Of a stretch of DNA of 8,535 nt, positions 1 to 6,582 are shown in pieces (position 1 is the stretch's first letter; every line of letters begins with the position of its first letter). The position numbers were made by a program, and so were the translations under genes. Where the stretch lies: assembly GCA_902478055.1 (NCBI GenBank), contig CABSJL010000041.1:1-8535 (forward strand), given 5' to 3'. Origin of the DNA: an uncultured Veillonella sp. GTDB taxonomy: Bacteria > Bacillota > Negativicutes > Veillonellales > Veillonellaceae. Below the pieces are notes generated by a model that saw only the letters and a list, made by a program, of their open reading frames with translations, ran no database searches and was not told the DNA's origin.

Positions 1-1
1 T

Positions 2-3000
2 CATATCACGTTGGTTACCAGTTGGGCCATAGTAGTTAAAGCCATAGCTCAATTGGCCATAACCGCCGATCATGTGTGTCGGTTTCATGTGAATATGAGT
101 TGGTGCATTATGCGTACCACCGCGTTGTTTCTTAACTTTCGCGCCAGGAACGTTGATGTGACGGTCTTGGGAATGGTGCATATAGGAAATACCGCGAGGA
201 ATACGTGGGGAAACTACAGCACGAGCTGCAACAATACCGTTTTTATTGAAAGCTTCTACCCAATCATTATCCTTAACGTCGATTTCTGCTGCATCGTCTT
301 CGTTGAGCCAAATAGTTTGACCACCGCGGAACAATGTCAACATTTGTTGGCTATCGAAATACATACTATGTGTAGACCACTTGTGATGTGGTGTTAAGTA
401 TTTCAATGTAATTTCAGGAACACCTTCTTGTTTGTAGTCACCTTGTACTGGTTTATAGGACAATACAGGTTTGTACAATGCCATAGCTTCACCGTAATCG
501 CGCATCATTTCATGATCGCAATAGAAGGATTGACGACCTGTTACGGTACGGAATGGTACCTTATCTTCTGTAGATGTAGTAAATGGAGAATAACGACGGT
601 TTTTATCGTTCTTACCAGTACTTGTTACAGAGCTAATGATGAAGCGTGGTTGACGAACCATGTCATCAAAGGTAATTTTTTCTTGTTCACGACCTTTTGC
701 GTTCTTTTCAAGATTAGAAAGACCTGTTTTTTCTTCCATTGCCTTCCAAGAACGAACAGCCAATTTACCATTTGTACAAGAAGACAATGTCAATACAGCA
801 TTACAAGCTTCTTTACATTCGTAAATGCTTGGACGGCCATGAGAAATGAATTCTGGATTATCGATTGTACCATTTTGTGCGTACAATGTTTGATATTCAT
901 CAGATACATCCCAAGCCATGCCATGAGCACCCATTTTGTTTTCAATATTAGGTCCCAATGCAATGTATTTTTCAAAGATTTTACTATAGTCGCGTTTTAC
1001 ATGAACGAGGTTCGGCATTGTTTTACCAGGAATTGGTTCACATTCGCCTTTGCTCCAGTCAAGAACCTTACCTTCTGGTTGAGCCACTTCACCTGGGCTG
1101 TCATGACCAAGAGGCAATGCTACGATGTCTTCGTATTCTGTGAAGCCAGACTCTTTTGCTACGCGAGATACTGTTTCTGCAAGGGTACGGAATGTATCCC
1201 AGTCAGATTTAGTTTCCCATGCGCAATCAACAGCAGCTTGGAATACGTGTACATATGGATGCATATCTGTAGAAGACAAGTCTTCTTTTTCATACCATGT
1301 AGCTGCAGGGAATACGATATCAGAGTACAAGCCTGTAGAAGCCATACGGAAGTCGATGTCGATTAAGAGGTCAAGCTTACCAGCTTCATCTGCTTCGCGC
1401 CATTTGATTTCTTCTGGTTTTACTGGTGCGTCATCATCTTCGAGAACACCATGTTTTGTACCAAGTAAATGTTTCAAGAAGTATTCATGGCCTTTAGAAG
1501 AGGAACCGATAAGGTTCGCACGCCATACAAACAAGTTGCGTGGGTGGTTTTCTTTAGCCGCTGGATCTTCTACGCAGAATTGTAATTCTTTATTTTTCAA
1601 TGCTTGCGCTACATATTGGTTAATCTCTGATTCTGTACCAGCACCTGCTGCACGAGCATCGTTAATCAATTCTTGGCTGCCTTTATTGAAAGTAGGGTAC
1701 GATGGCAACCAACCTAAACGAGCCGCTAATACGTTGTAATCACCAGGGTGACGATAACGAGGCTTAGCTAATTTAGATACGCGGTCTGCCAAGTCGATGC
1801 AATCAGAACGATATTGTTCTGTAGCAAAGTAGAACCAAGATGTACCATTTTGCAAACGAGGAGCTTTACTCCAGTCGTTAGCTGTCATGATACCGCCCCA
1901 ACCTTCAACAGGACGAAGTTTTTCTTGACCTACGTAGTGAGCCCAGCCACCACCGTTAACACCTTCTGTACCACAGAACATGATAAGGTTCAAAATTGTA
2001 CGGTAAATCACGTCAGCATGGTACCAGTGGTTAATACCACCGCCCATGATAATCATGGAACGACCTTTAGTTTTTTCTGCATTATCAGCAAATTCACGAG
2101 CTGTGGCAATAGCGATATCTGCTTTTACGCCAGTGATTTTTTCTTGCCATGTAGGTGTGTATGGAGTGTCATCAGTGTAAGCTTTCGCTACTTCACCACC
2201 GATACCACGGTCGATACCATAGTTAGCAAGAATGAGGTCATAAACTGTAGTTACTTTTACAGGACCATCAACAGTTTGTACTGTAATCGTTGGAATAGCA
2301 CGTTCAATAACGCCTTCGTGCTCTTCATCACCAAAGTATGGCAACTTAACAACAGTCACATCTTGACGTTGGTCAAATACGGATAAGCGAGGGTCAATTT
2401 TAGCCCCTGTATTGCGGTTTTCAAGGCGTAAGTTCCATTTTTGTGGATTTGTGTGACGGTCGCCCATTGTACCATTTGGAACAACGATTTCATTTGTTGT
2501 TTCATCAATCAATACAGTTTGGAAATCAGCACCGTCTTCTTTGCTACCTAAATCCTTAGCGTTTAAGAAACGACCTGGTTGTACTGCACCGTTGATGTCT
2601 TCAACGCGTACAAGGAATGGCATATCGGTGAACTCTTTAGCATACTCTGTGAAGTATGGAGTTTCTTTGTCGATGTAATATTCCTTTAAGATTACGTGAC
2701 CCATTGCCATAGCAAGAGCCGCATCAGTGCCGGCTTTCACGTTGAGCCAAGCATCGGAAGAAGTTGTAGATTCCGCATAGTCAGGGGATACGGACACAAC
2801 CTTAGTACCTTTGTAACGAACCTCTGTCAAGAAGTGAGCGTCAGGTGTACGTGTCAACGGTACGTTGGAACCCCAAGTCATGATGTAGCCAGCATTGTAC
2901 CAGTCACCAGATTCAGGCGTATCAGTTTGTTCACCCCAAACTTGAGGGCTAGAAGGTGGCAAATCGGCATACCAGTCATAGAAGGACAATGGTGTACCGC

Positions 3001-3628
3001 CCATGAGGTTAAGGAAACGAGCACCTGCTGCATAGGACAACATGGACATCGCTGGAATTACAGAGAAGCCTGCGTTGCGGTCAGGGCCGTATGTTTTTGC
3101 TGTATATAGTAAAGATGCTGCAGTGATTTCTGTCGCTTCGTCCCAAGTGGAGCGCACAAAGCCCCCCATCCCACGGGCAGATTTATATTTTTTCGCCTTT
3201 TCAGGGTCTTCTACGATAGATTTCCATGCTTCGATAGGATTTTTAGCTGTTTTCTTTGCTTCTCTCCAAAGCTCAGCCAATTCGCCGCGTACATATGGAT
3301 ATTTTACGCGCAATGGGCTGTATAAATACCAAGAGAAGGTCGCGCCACGAGGGCATCCACGTGGTTCGTAATCCGGCATATCATCCGGTGTTTCCGGATA
3401 ATCTGTAGCTTGGTTTTCCCAGGCTACGACGCCATTTTTAACGTAAATGTTCCAGCTACAAGAACCAGTACAGTTTACACCATGTGTTGTGCGGACTACT
3501 TTATCGTAGGACCAACGGTCACGATAAAAATTTTCCCACTCACGACCGCCATCTTCTGTTATTTGATGGCCGCTTGGAGATACGTCCTTCTTGCGAAGAA
3601 ACTTGAATTTCTGAGACAATAAACTCAT
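2..3628 (-). CDS. narG: Respiratory nitrate reductase alpha subunit NarG (3' end cut by window edge)
   Basis: This is the catalytic subunit of membrane-bound nitrate reductase. It reduces nitrate to nitrite at a bis-MGD molybdenum centre on the cytoplasmic face of the NarGHI complex. The 1209 codons in the window read without a stop. E. coli NarG has about 1247 residues, so roughly 25-30 C-terminal residues lie outside. The N-terminal segment HGVNCTGSC supplies His49, Cys53 and Cys57, and GCPRG supplies Cys92, the ligands of the FS0 [4Fe-4S] cluster, at the same numbers as in E. coli. The motif WYADLPPSSP places Asp222, the molybdenum ligand. The last readable part, YGFNYYG, is the conserved C-terminal region. 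The N-terminus (KFKFLRKK) resembles the vestigial twin-arginine remnant of NarG proteins. The start at 3628 has a GGAGG at 3636-3640. narHJI would be expected further left. No frameshift or missing key residue was seen. Confidence 0.97.
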   Translation of the reverse strand, partial: MSLLSQKFKFLRKKDVSPSGHQITEDGGREWENFYRDRWSYDKVVRTTHGVNCTGSCSWNIYVKNGVVAWENQATDYPETPDDMPDYEPRGCPRGATFSWYLYSPLRVKYPYVRGELAELWREAKKTAKNPIEAWKSIVEDPEKAKKYKSARGMGGFVRSTWDEATEITAASLLYTAKTYGPDRNAGFSVIPAMSMLSYAAGARFLNLMGGTPLSFYDWYADLPPSSPQVWGEQTDTPESGDWYNAGYIMTWGSNVPLTRTPDAHFLTEVRYKGTKVVSVSPDYAESTTSSDAWLNVKAGTDAALAMAMGHVILKEYYIDKETPYFTEYAKEFTDMPFLVRVEDINGAVQPGRFLNAKDLGSKEDGADFQTVLIDETTNEIVVPNGTMGDRHTNPQKWNLRLENRNTGAKIDPRLSVFDQRQDVTVVKLPYFGDEEHEGVIERAIPTITVQTVDGPVKVTTVYDLILANYGIDRGIGGEVAKAYTDDTPYTPTWQEKITGVKADIAIATAREFADNAEKTKGRSMIIMGGGINHWYHADVIYRTILNLIMFCGTEGVNGGGWAHYVGQEKLRPVEGWGGIMTANDWSKAPRLQNGTSWFYFATEQYRSDCIDLADRVSKLAKPRYRHPGDYNVLAARLGWLPSYPTFNKGSQELINDARAAGAGTESEINQYVAQALKNKELQFCVEDPAAKENHPRNLFVWRANLIGSSSKGHEYFLKHLLGTKHGVLEDDDAPVKPEEIKWREADEAGKLDLLIDIDFRMASTGLYSDIVFPAATWYEKEDLSSTDMHPYVHVFQAAVDCAWETKSDWDTFRTLAETVSRVAKESGFTEYEDIVALPLGHDSPGEVAQPEGKVLDWSKGECEPIPGKTMPNLVHVKRDYSKIFEKYIALGPNIENKMGAHGMAWDVSDEYQTLYAQNGTIDNPEFISHGRPSIYECKEACNAVLTLSSCTNGKLAVRSWKAMEEKTGLSNLEKNAKGREQEKITFDDMVRQPRFIISSVTSTGKNDKNRRYSPFTTSTEDKVPFRTVTGRQSFYCDHEMMRDYGEAMALYKPVLSYKPVQGDYKQEGVPEITLKYLTPHHKWSTHSMYFDSQQMLTLFRGGQTIWLNEDDAAEIDVKDNDWVEAFNKNGIVAARAVVSPRIPRGISYMHHSQDRHINVPGAKVKKQRGGTHNAPTHIHMKPTHMIGGYGQLSYGFNYYGPTGNQRDM

Positions 3629-3650
3629 CTCGTGTCCTCCTTAAAACTAC

Positions 3651-3688
3651 AAAAAAGCCCTTGCGTTAGCAATGCCAACAACAAGGGC
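3651..3688 (-). terminator. Intrinsic terminator between the regulator gene and narG
   Basis: Read on the minus strand, arms GCCCTTG and CAAGGGC enclose an inner stem GTTGG/CTAAC (one G-T pair) with loop CATTG, and six T residues follow. It starts about 12 bases after the regulator's stop codon and its T tract ends about 10 bases before the narG Shine-Dalgarno sequence (3636-3640). It would end the regulator transcript, or act as a read-through attenuator for narG. I see no convincing promoter between the hairpin and narG. Confidence 0.88.
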
Positions 3689-3700
3689 GAATATCCACAA

Positions 3701-4402
3701 TTATTCGATATTACTGATATTAGGATCGATCGTGTCGCTATCTAAATCGAGTAATCCGATTAATGCATCTAAGTCACAGATTACCAGATGGTGTTTATCA
3801 TAGGCTACATAGCCTAATTTTCGTAACTCACTGAGCATGCGGTTTAAACTTTCCCGAGATGTGGCAGCAAATTCAGCTAATTCTTGATTTGTTAAGGCGA
3901 TGTCGATGTAAATGCCGTCATCCCGCTTAATCCCATAGCTATTAGCTAAACGCAATAGTGTTGAATAGAATGCACCTTTTTTACCATACAACAACAAATC
4001 TCTATACTTCGCTTGTTGTCGCCGCATATGAAGTGTATAGATTTTCATCATCGCAATGGCCAACGAATGGTCCTTTGCAATGGCTGGTTCCAACACATCA
4101 TAACGGATGGAATAGACCGAGCATTTTTCACGTGCAATCGCATTGAACACGTAAGTCCGGGTATTCGTCTCGTACAAAGGAATTTCGCCAAGTACATTAT
4201 TTGGCCCCACCAAACGATGAGCAAAAATATGACCACTTGCCTCAAATTTCTTAATACTAAGCCGTCCTTCGCGGACAATAAAAAAATGATCTGCTATATC
4301 ACCTTCGTGAAACAAAAATTCGCCTTTTTCGAGGTGAATTGTTTCTCCTGGCAATGCAAGTAACTGGTTAATTAACTCCTGTTCCATACTATCACCGTGC
4401 AT
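3701..4402 (-). CDS. Crp/Fnr-family transcriptional regulator
   Basis: A 233-residue protein with an N-terminal cyclic-nucleotide-binding-type beta-roll (about residues 10-115, with the G72-E73 turn and R82-T83 at the place of the CRP phosphate-binding loop), a dimer helix (about 112-135) and a C-terminal winged helix-turn-helix (about 168-200). The recognition helix contains S182-R183-E184-x-x-x-R188, matching CRP Arg180, Glu181 and Arg185, which read TGTGA half-sites. FNR has Val in place of the first Arg. The only cysteines are 94 and 209, so an FNR-type oxygen-sensing [4Fe-4S] cluster is unlikely. The signal is unknown: cAMP, haem/NO as in DNR-type proteins, or another ligand. The start is ambiguous. 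ATG at 4402 has little Shine-Dalgarno sequence; ATG at 4387 (residue 6) has GGTGAT just upstream and may be the true start. Its place beside narG and opposite narK suggests control of nitrate respiration. Confidence 0.93.
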   Translation of the reverse strand: MHGDSMEQELINQLLALPGETIHLEKGEFLFHEGDIADHFFIVREGRLSIKKFEASGHIFAHRLVGPNNVLGEIPLYETNTRTYVFNAIAREKCSVYSIRYDVLEPAIAKDHSLAIAMMKIYTLHMRRQQAKYRDLLLYGKKGAFYSTLLRLANSYGIKRDDGIYIDIALTNQELAEFAATSRESLNRMLSELRKLGYVAYDKHHLVICDLDALIGLLDLDSDTIDPNISNIE

Positions 4403-4426
4403 CTTTCAGTGTCATTTGTCCATATT

Positions 4427-4451
4427 GATTGTGAAAGCAACTTTCACAATC
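4427..4451. promoter_or_regulatory. Perfect inverted repeat in the regulator gene's leader
   Basis: Perfect 11-bp arms GATTGTGAAAG and CTTTCACAATC are separated by CAA. The dyad lies 24 bp upstream of the first possible start codon of the Crp/Fnr gene and downstream of its predicted promoter. It contains TGTGA and TCACA half-sites, but 9 bp apart instead of the 6 bp of a CRP site. It may be an autoregulatory operator or, in RNA, a stable leader hairpin. No T tract follows on either strand, so a terminator is unlikely. Confidence 0.6.
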
Positions 4452-4501
4452 AGACATGCACAAAAGGCACATATACTATATACTTTACGTATATTACCCC
4501 T

Positions 4502-4507
4502 ATTATA
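4502..4507 (-). promoter_or_regulatory. -10 element of the Crp/Fnr gene promoter
   Basis: The minus strand reads TATAAT here, which predicts a transcription start near 4495 and a leader of about 93 bases. There is no good -35 hexamer at the usual distance. Instead the CRP-type dyad 4529-4544 is centred at -41.5, the position of a class II activator site. This is inferred from spacing alone. Confidence 0.55.
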
Positions 4508-4528
4508 ACCGATTAATTCTTATATAAG

Positions 4529-4544
4529 TGTGTTTTTCGTCACA
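4529..4544. promoter_or_regulatory. CRP-type binding site shared by divergent promoters
   Basis: TGTGT-N6-TCACA matches the CRP consensus TGTGA-N6-TCACA at nine of ten positions. The centre, 4536.5, is 29.5 bp from the near edge of a TATAAT box on each side (4566-4571 plus, 4502-4507 minus). It therefore sits at -41.5 for both transcription units. The likely ligand is the neighbouring Crp/Fnr protein, whose recognition helix is CRP-like. Confidence 0.65.
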
Positions 4545-4565
4545 TTCACATTATATTCTGTCTTA

Positions 4566-4571
4566 TATAAT
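4566..4571 (+). promoter_or_regulatory. -10 element of the narK promoter
   Basis: A perfect TATAAT predicts a start near 4578 and a narK leader of about 128 bases. A TTCACA at 4545-4550 is only 15 bp away, too close for an ordinary -35, so class II activation from the dyad 4529-4544 at -41.5 is the better reading. A 13-bp palindrome TACTATTATAGTA (4598-4610) in the leader also contains -10-like words and could hold a second promoter. Confidence 0.58.
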
Positions 4572-4576
4572 AATGG

Positions 4577-4592
4577 TGTGATTTTAGGCACA
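4577..4592. promoter_or_regulatory. Second CRP-type half-site pair
   Basis: TGTGA-N6-GCACA matches the CRP consensus at nine of ten positions. It covers the predicted narK transcription start (centre near +7.5), where a bound regulator would more likely repress than activate. Alternatively it serves an unrecognised downstream promoter. Confidence 0.4.
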
Positions 4593-4653
4593 CTCTCTAC
4601 TATTATAGTACCACATTTTACAAGGCTTTTTAATGAGATGTGCCACATATTCG

Positions 4654-4679
4654 TGTGAAAAGATCTACCCTTTATCACA
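4654..4679. promoter_or_regulatory. Widely spaced TGTGA/TCACA pair upstream of narK
   Basis: TGTGA and TCACA are present as perfect half-sites but 16 bp apart, exactly 10 bp (one helical turn) more than in a CRP site. The pair ends 26 bp before the narK start codon. It may be chance in TGTG-rich DNA or an unusual operator. I can support the sequence pattern only. Confidence 0.25.
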
Positions 4680-4705
4680 TGTGTTTTAGTTAAAGGAGAG
4701 CTCTC

Positions 4706-6043
4706 ATGTCAGAACTGAAAATGCCTCAAGTAGGTGCAAGTCGCAAAGAGATTGTTGCGAACTGGCAACCAGAAAATCCCGAATTTTGGGAAAAGTTTGG
4801 TAAAAAAATCGCCAAACAAAACTTGGTAATATCCACTATTGCCTTAACCTTAGCCTTTTGCGTATGGTATCTATGGGCCACCATCGCAGCGCAATTAAAT
4901 GGCGCAGGTTTTAACTTTACTACAGAACAATTATTTACACTCGCAGCCTTGCCAGGCCTTGTAGGTGCTACATTGCGTTTCGTCTACACATATATGCCTG
5001 CACTTATGGGCGGTAAGAACTGGACCTTTGTATCCACACTTATTTTATTAGTTCCTGTTGTATGGCTCGGCTTTGCAGTACAAGATACAACAACTTCTTA
5101 TACGACATTTATGATCTTAACGGCCCTCATCGGTTTAGCGGGCGCTAACTTCTCGTCCTCCATGGCGTACATTGGCAACTTCTTCCCAAAATCCGAAAAA
5201 GGTACTGCCCTTGGTATCAACGGTGGTGTTGGTAACCTTGGTATTTCCGTAATCTACTTCTTAGCTCCATTCGCTATGGGTTCCGCTGCACTTGGTAATG
5301 TCTTCGGTGTTACACCAGCTATTATCAAAGGCAACGCAGTATACCTTGCTAATGCGGCTTTCATGTGGATTGTGCCACTCGTAATTATCCTTGCACTTAT
5401 GACGCGTTTCATGGATAACTTGCCATTGGAAAAACCAAATCCTAAAAACCTTGTACAAATCTTCGGCAACAAACACACTTGGGCTCTTACATTACTTTAC
5501 ACATGTTCCTTCGGTGCTTTCTCCGGTTACGCAGCAGCACTTGGTCTCTTGGTAGGTAAAGAATTCCCTGAAATTCCATTCGCATCCATCGCATTCGTTG
5601 GTCCCCTTGTTGCAGGTGCCCTTCGTCCTGTAGGCGGTTGGTTATCCGACAAGATCAACAGCGGTACAAAAGTTACTTTCGTCAGCCTCATCGGCTTATG
5701 TGCTACCACTGCATTGATCGCAGTTGGTGTAGATATGCACAACTTCCCATTCTTCTTTGCTATGTCCGTATTGACATTCGTATGCTGTGGCTTTGCAACA
5801 GGTGCTACATTCCGTATGATTCCTCACGTATTTGGCAATCCGTTGTTATCCTCTTTAATCACAGGTTTCGTAGCTGCTGTAGCTGCATACGGTGCATTCA
5901 TTACACCTAAAATCTTCGGTTTCGTATACTCCACATTCGGCAATATTCACCCTGCATTCGCAGTACTACTAGCATTCAACATCGTAACAGTTGCAGTTTG
6001 CTTCTGGTTCTATGTGAGAAAAGGGGCAAACATGAACGTATAA
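4706..6043 (+). CDS. narK: Nitrate/nitrite transporter NarK (major facilitator family)
   Basis: A 445-residue, 12-helix membrane protein of the NarK/NasA (NNP) branch of the major facilitator superfamily. It brings nitrate in, exports nitrite, or exchanges the two, beside the nitrate reductase. The two substrate-binding arginines are visible: Arg91 in helix 2 (GATLRFVY) and Arg307 in helix 8 (GALRPVGG), equivalent to E. coli Arg89 and Arg305. The first nitrate signature region is clear (GLAGANFSSSMAYIG and GINGGVGNLG, about 143-180), and a degenerate second one lies at about 383-402. A hydrophilic N-terminus of about 36 residues precedes helix 1. The start has AAAGGAGAG at 4692-4700, five bases away. 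GAGAGCTCTC (4696-4705), a perfect palindrome, overlaps this ribosome binding site. The final codons and stop overlap a degenerate inverted copy of the downstream repeat. Confidence 0.95.
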   Translation: MSELKMPQVGASRKEIVANWQPENPEFWEKFGKKIAKQNLVISTIALTLAFCVWYLWATIAAQLNGAGFNFTTEQLFTLAALPGLVGATLRFVYTYMPALMGGKNWTFVSTLILLVPVVWLGFAVQDTTTSYTTFMILTALIGLAGANFSSSMAYIGNFFPKSEKGTALGINGGVGNLGISVIYFLAPFAMGSAALGNVFGVTPAIIKGNAVYLANAAFMWIVPLVIILALMTRFMDNLPLEKPNPKNLVQIFGNKHTWALTLLYTCSFGAFSGYAAALGLLVGKEFPEIPFASIAFVGPLVAGALRPVGGWLSDKINSGTKVTFVSLIGLCATTALIAVGVDMHNFPFFFAMSVLTFVCCGFATGATFRMIPHVFGNPLLSSLITGFVAAVAAYGAFITPKIFGFVYSTFGNIHPAFAVLLAFNIVTVAVCFWFYVRKGANMNV

Positions 6044-6135
6044 ATTCATGTTCTACCTTATAGCTGTATAGAAAATATAATTTACTATCTAAACTTGGTA
6101 ATAAAAGACACCCACAATTATCCTCCAGCTACTTT
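6034..6135 (-). repeat. Degenerate inverted copy of the 158-bp repeat, overlapping the narK stop
   Basis: Read on the minus strand, this stretch matches the unit repeated in direct orientation from 6136. Three blocks show it: 6034-6050 matches the complement of 6266-6282 with one mismatch; 6071-6086 matches the complement of 6228-6243 perfectly; 6101-6123 matches the complement of 6173-6196 with one extra base. It lacks about 19 bp of the unit between the second and third blocks and is more diverged than the direct copies, so it is probably older. It includes the last three codons and the stop of narK. Confidence 0.8.
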
Positions 6136-6196
6136 AACGGTCTGCGGCCTAGGGCCTTGACCTAGTAAAGTCGGATAATTGTGGGTGTTCTTTTAT
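6101..6196 (+). terminator. Long hairpin with T-rich tail downstream of narK
   Basis: CACCCACAATTATCC (6109-6123) pairs perfectly with GGATAATTGTGGGTG (6173-6187). The stem extends outward through AAAAG/CTTTT with one bulge, and the T-rich TTCTTTTATT follows. The loop is about 49 bases, long for an intrinsic terminator, and has inner pairing of its own (CTAGG/CCTAG). It is the best terminator candidate for narK, but it arises from the inverted repeat arrangement and may be incidental. Confidence 0.45.
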
Positions 6197-6478
6197 TGGA
6201 ATTTAGATTTGTATTAGAGCATCACATAGTAAATTATATTTTCTGCCACAGCAATTACGGTTGTCCATGAATTTATGCGTTCTAAATAGACAGAACGGTC
6301 TGCGGCCTAGGGCCTTGACCTAGTAAAGTCGGATAATTGTGGGTGTTCTTTTATTGAAATTTAGATCTGTATTAGAGCATCACATAGTAAATTATATTTT
6401 CTGCCACAGCAATTACGGTCGCCCATGAATTTATGCGTTCTAAATAGACAGAACGGTCGCGGCCTAGGGCCTTGACCT
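6136..6478 (+). repeat. Tandem direct repeat, 158-bp period, 2.2 copies
   Basis: Unit 1 is 6136-6293, unit 2 is 6294-6451, and unit 3 is a fragment at 6452-6478. Units 1 and 2 have equal length and differ at four positions that I could count (about 97.5% identity). Unit 3 lacks one base of AACGGTCTGCGGCC. Each unit begins with AACGGTC, has a GC-rich core (GCGGCCTAGGGCCTTG), then GGATAATTGTGGGTG and an AT-rich half, and ends at CGTTCT-N8-AGAACG, an inverted repeat across the unit junction. No open reading frame with a plausible ribosome binding site runs through it. The origin is unknown: a local duplication of an intergenic element, or a small non-autonomous repeat. Confidence 0.9.
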
Positions 6479-6498
6479 CATCCATATACCTCTTCTAA

Positions 6499-6524
6499 AA
6501 ATTAGAACAGGCCTGTTCTAATTT
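6499..6524 (-). terminator. Perfect 26-bp palindrome, probable tetR terminator
   Basis: The half-sequence AAATTAGAACAGG is followed directly by its exact complement, and pairing resumes after one mismatch on each side. On the minus strand the stem TTAGAACA with a GGCC loop is followed by TTTTTAG, as expected of an intrinsic terminator 59 bases after the tetR stop. On the plus strand the T run is only three. A protein-binding palindrome is the alternative. Confidence 0.6.
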
Positions 6525-6582
6525 CTAGGAGAGCATGTATTGCCTAAGATGCACCAAGAAACTATGTGAAAACTTTATATGC

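Noticed and set aside
428..1366. Long plus-strand open frames opposite narG (also 11-397, 1125-1739, 1814-2386, 2696-3109, 3042-3371)
   Set aside because: narG reads continuously on the minus strand with conserved residues at both ends. The opposite frames give no recognisable protein and lack ribosome binding sites; they are shadows of its codon use.
4403..4705. FNR boxes (TTGAT-N4-ATCAA) in the regulator/narK spacer
   Set aside because: No pair with this pattern was found; the dyads present are of the TGTGA/TCACA type.
5254..5742. Minus-strand open frames inside narK
   Set aside because: They lie opposite a clearly conserved transporter and show no family features or ribosome binding sites.
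6034..6283. Invertible (phase-variable) DNA segment between inverted repeats
   Set aside because: The arms are diverged and would invert only about 50 bp of loop without a promoter. No recombinase gene is nearby.
6136..6478. CRISPR array
   Set aside because: The repeat is 158 bp with directly adjoining copies, no unique spacers and no cas genes in view.
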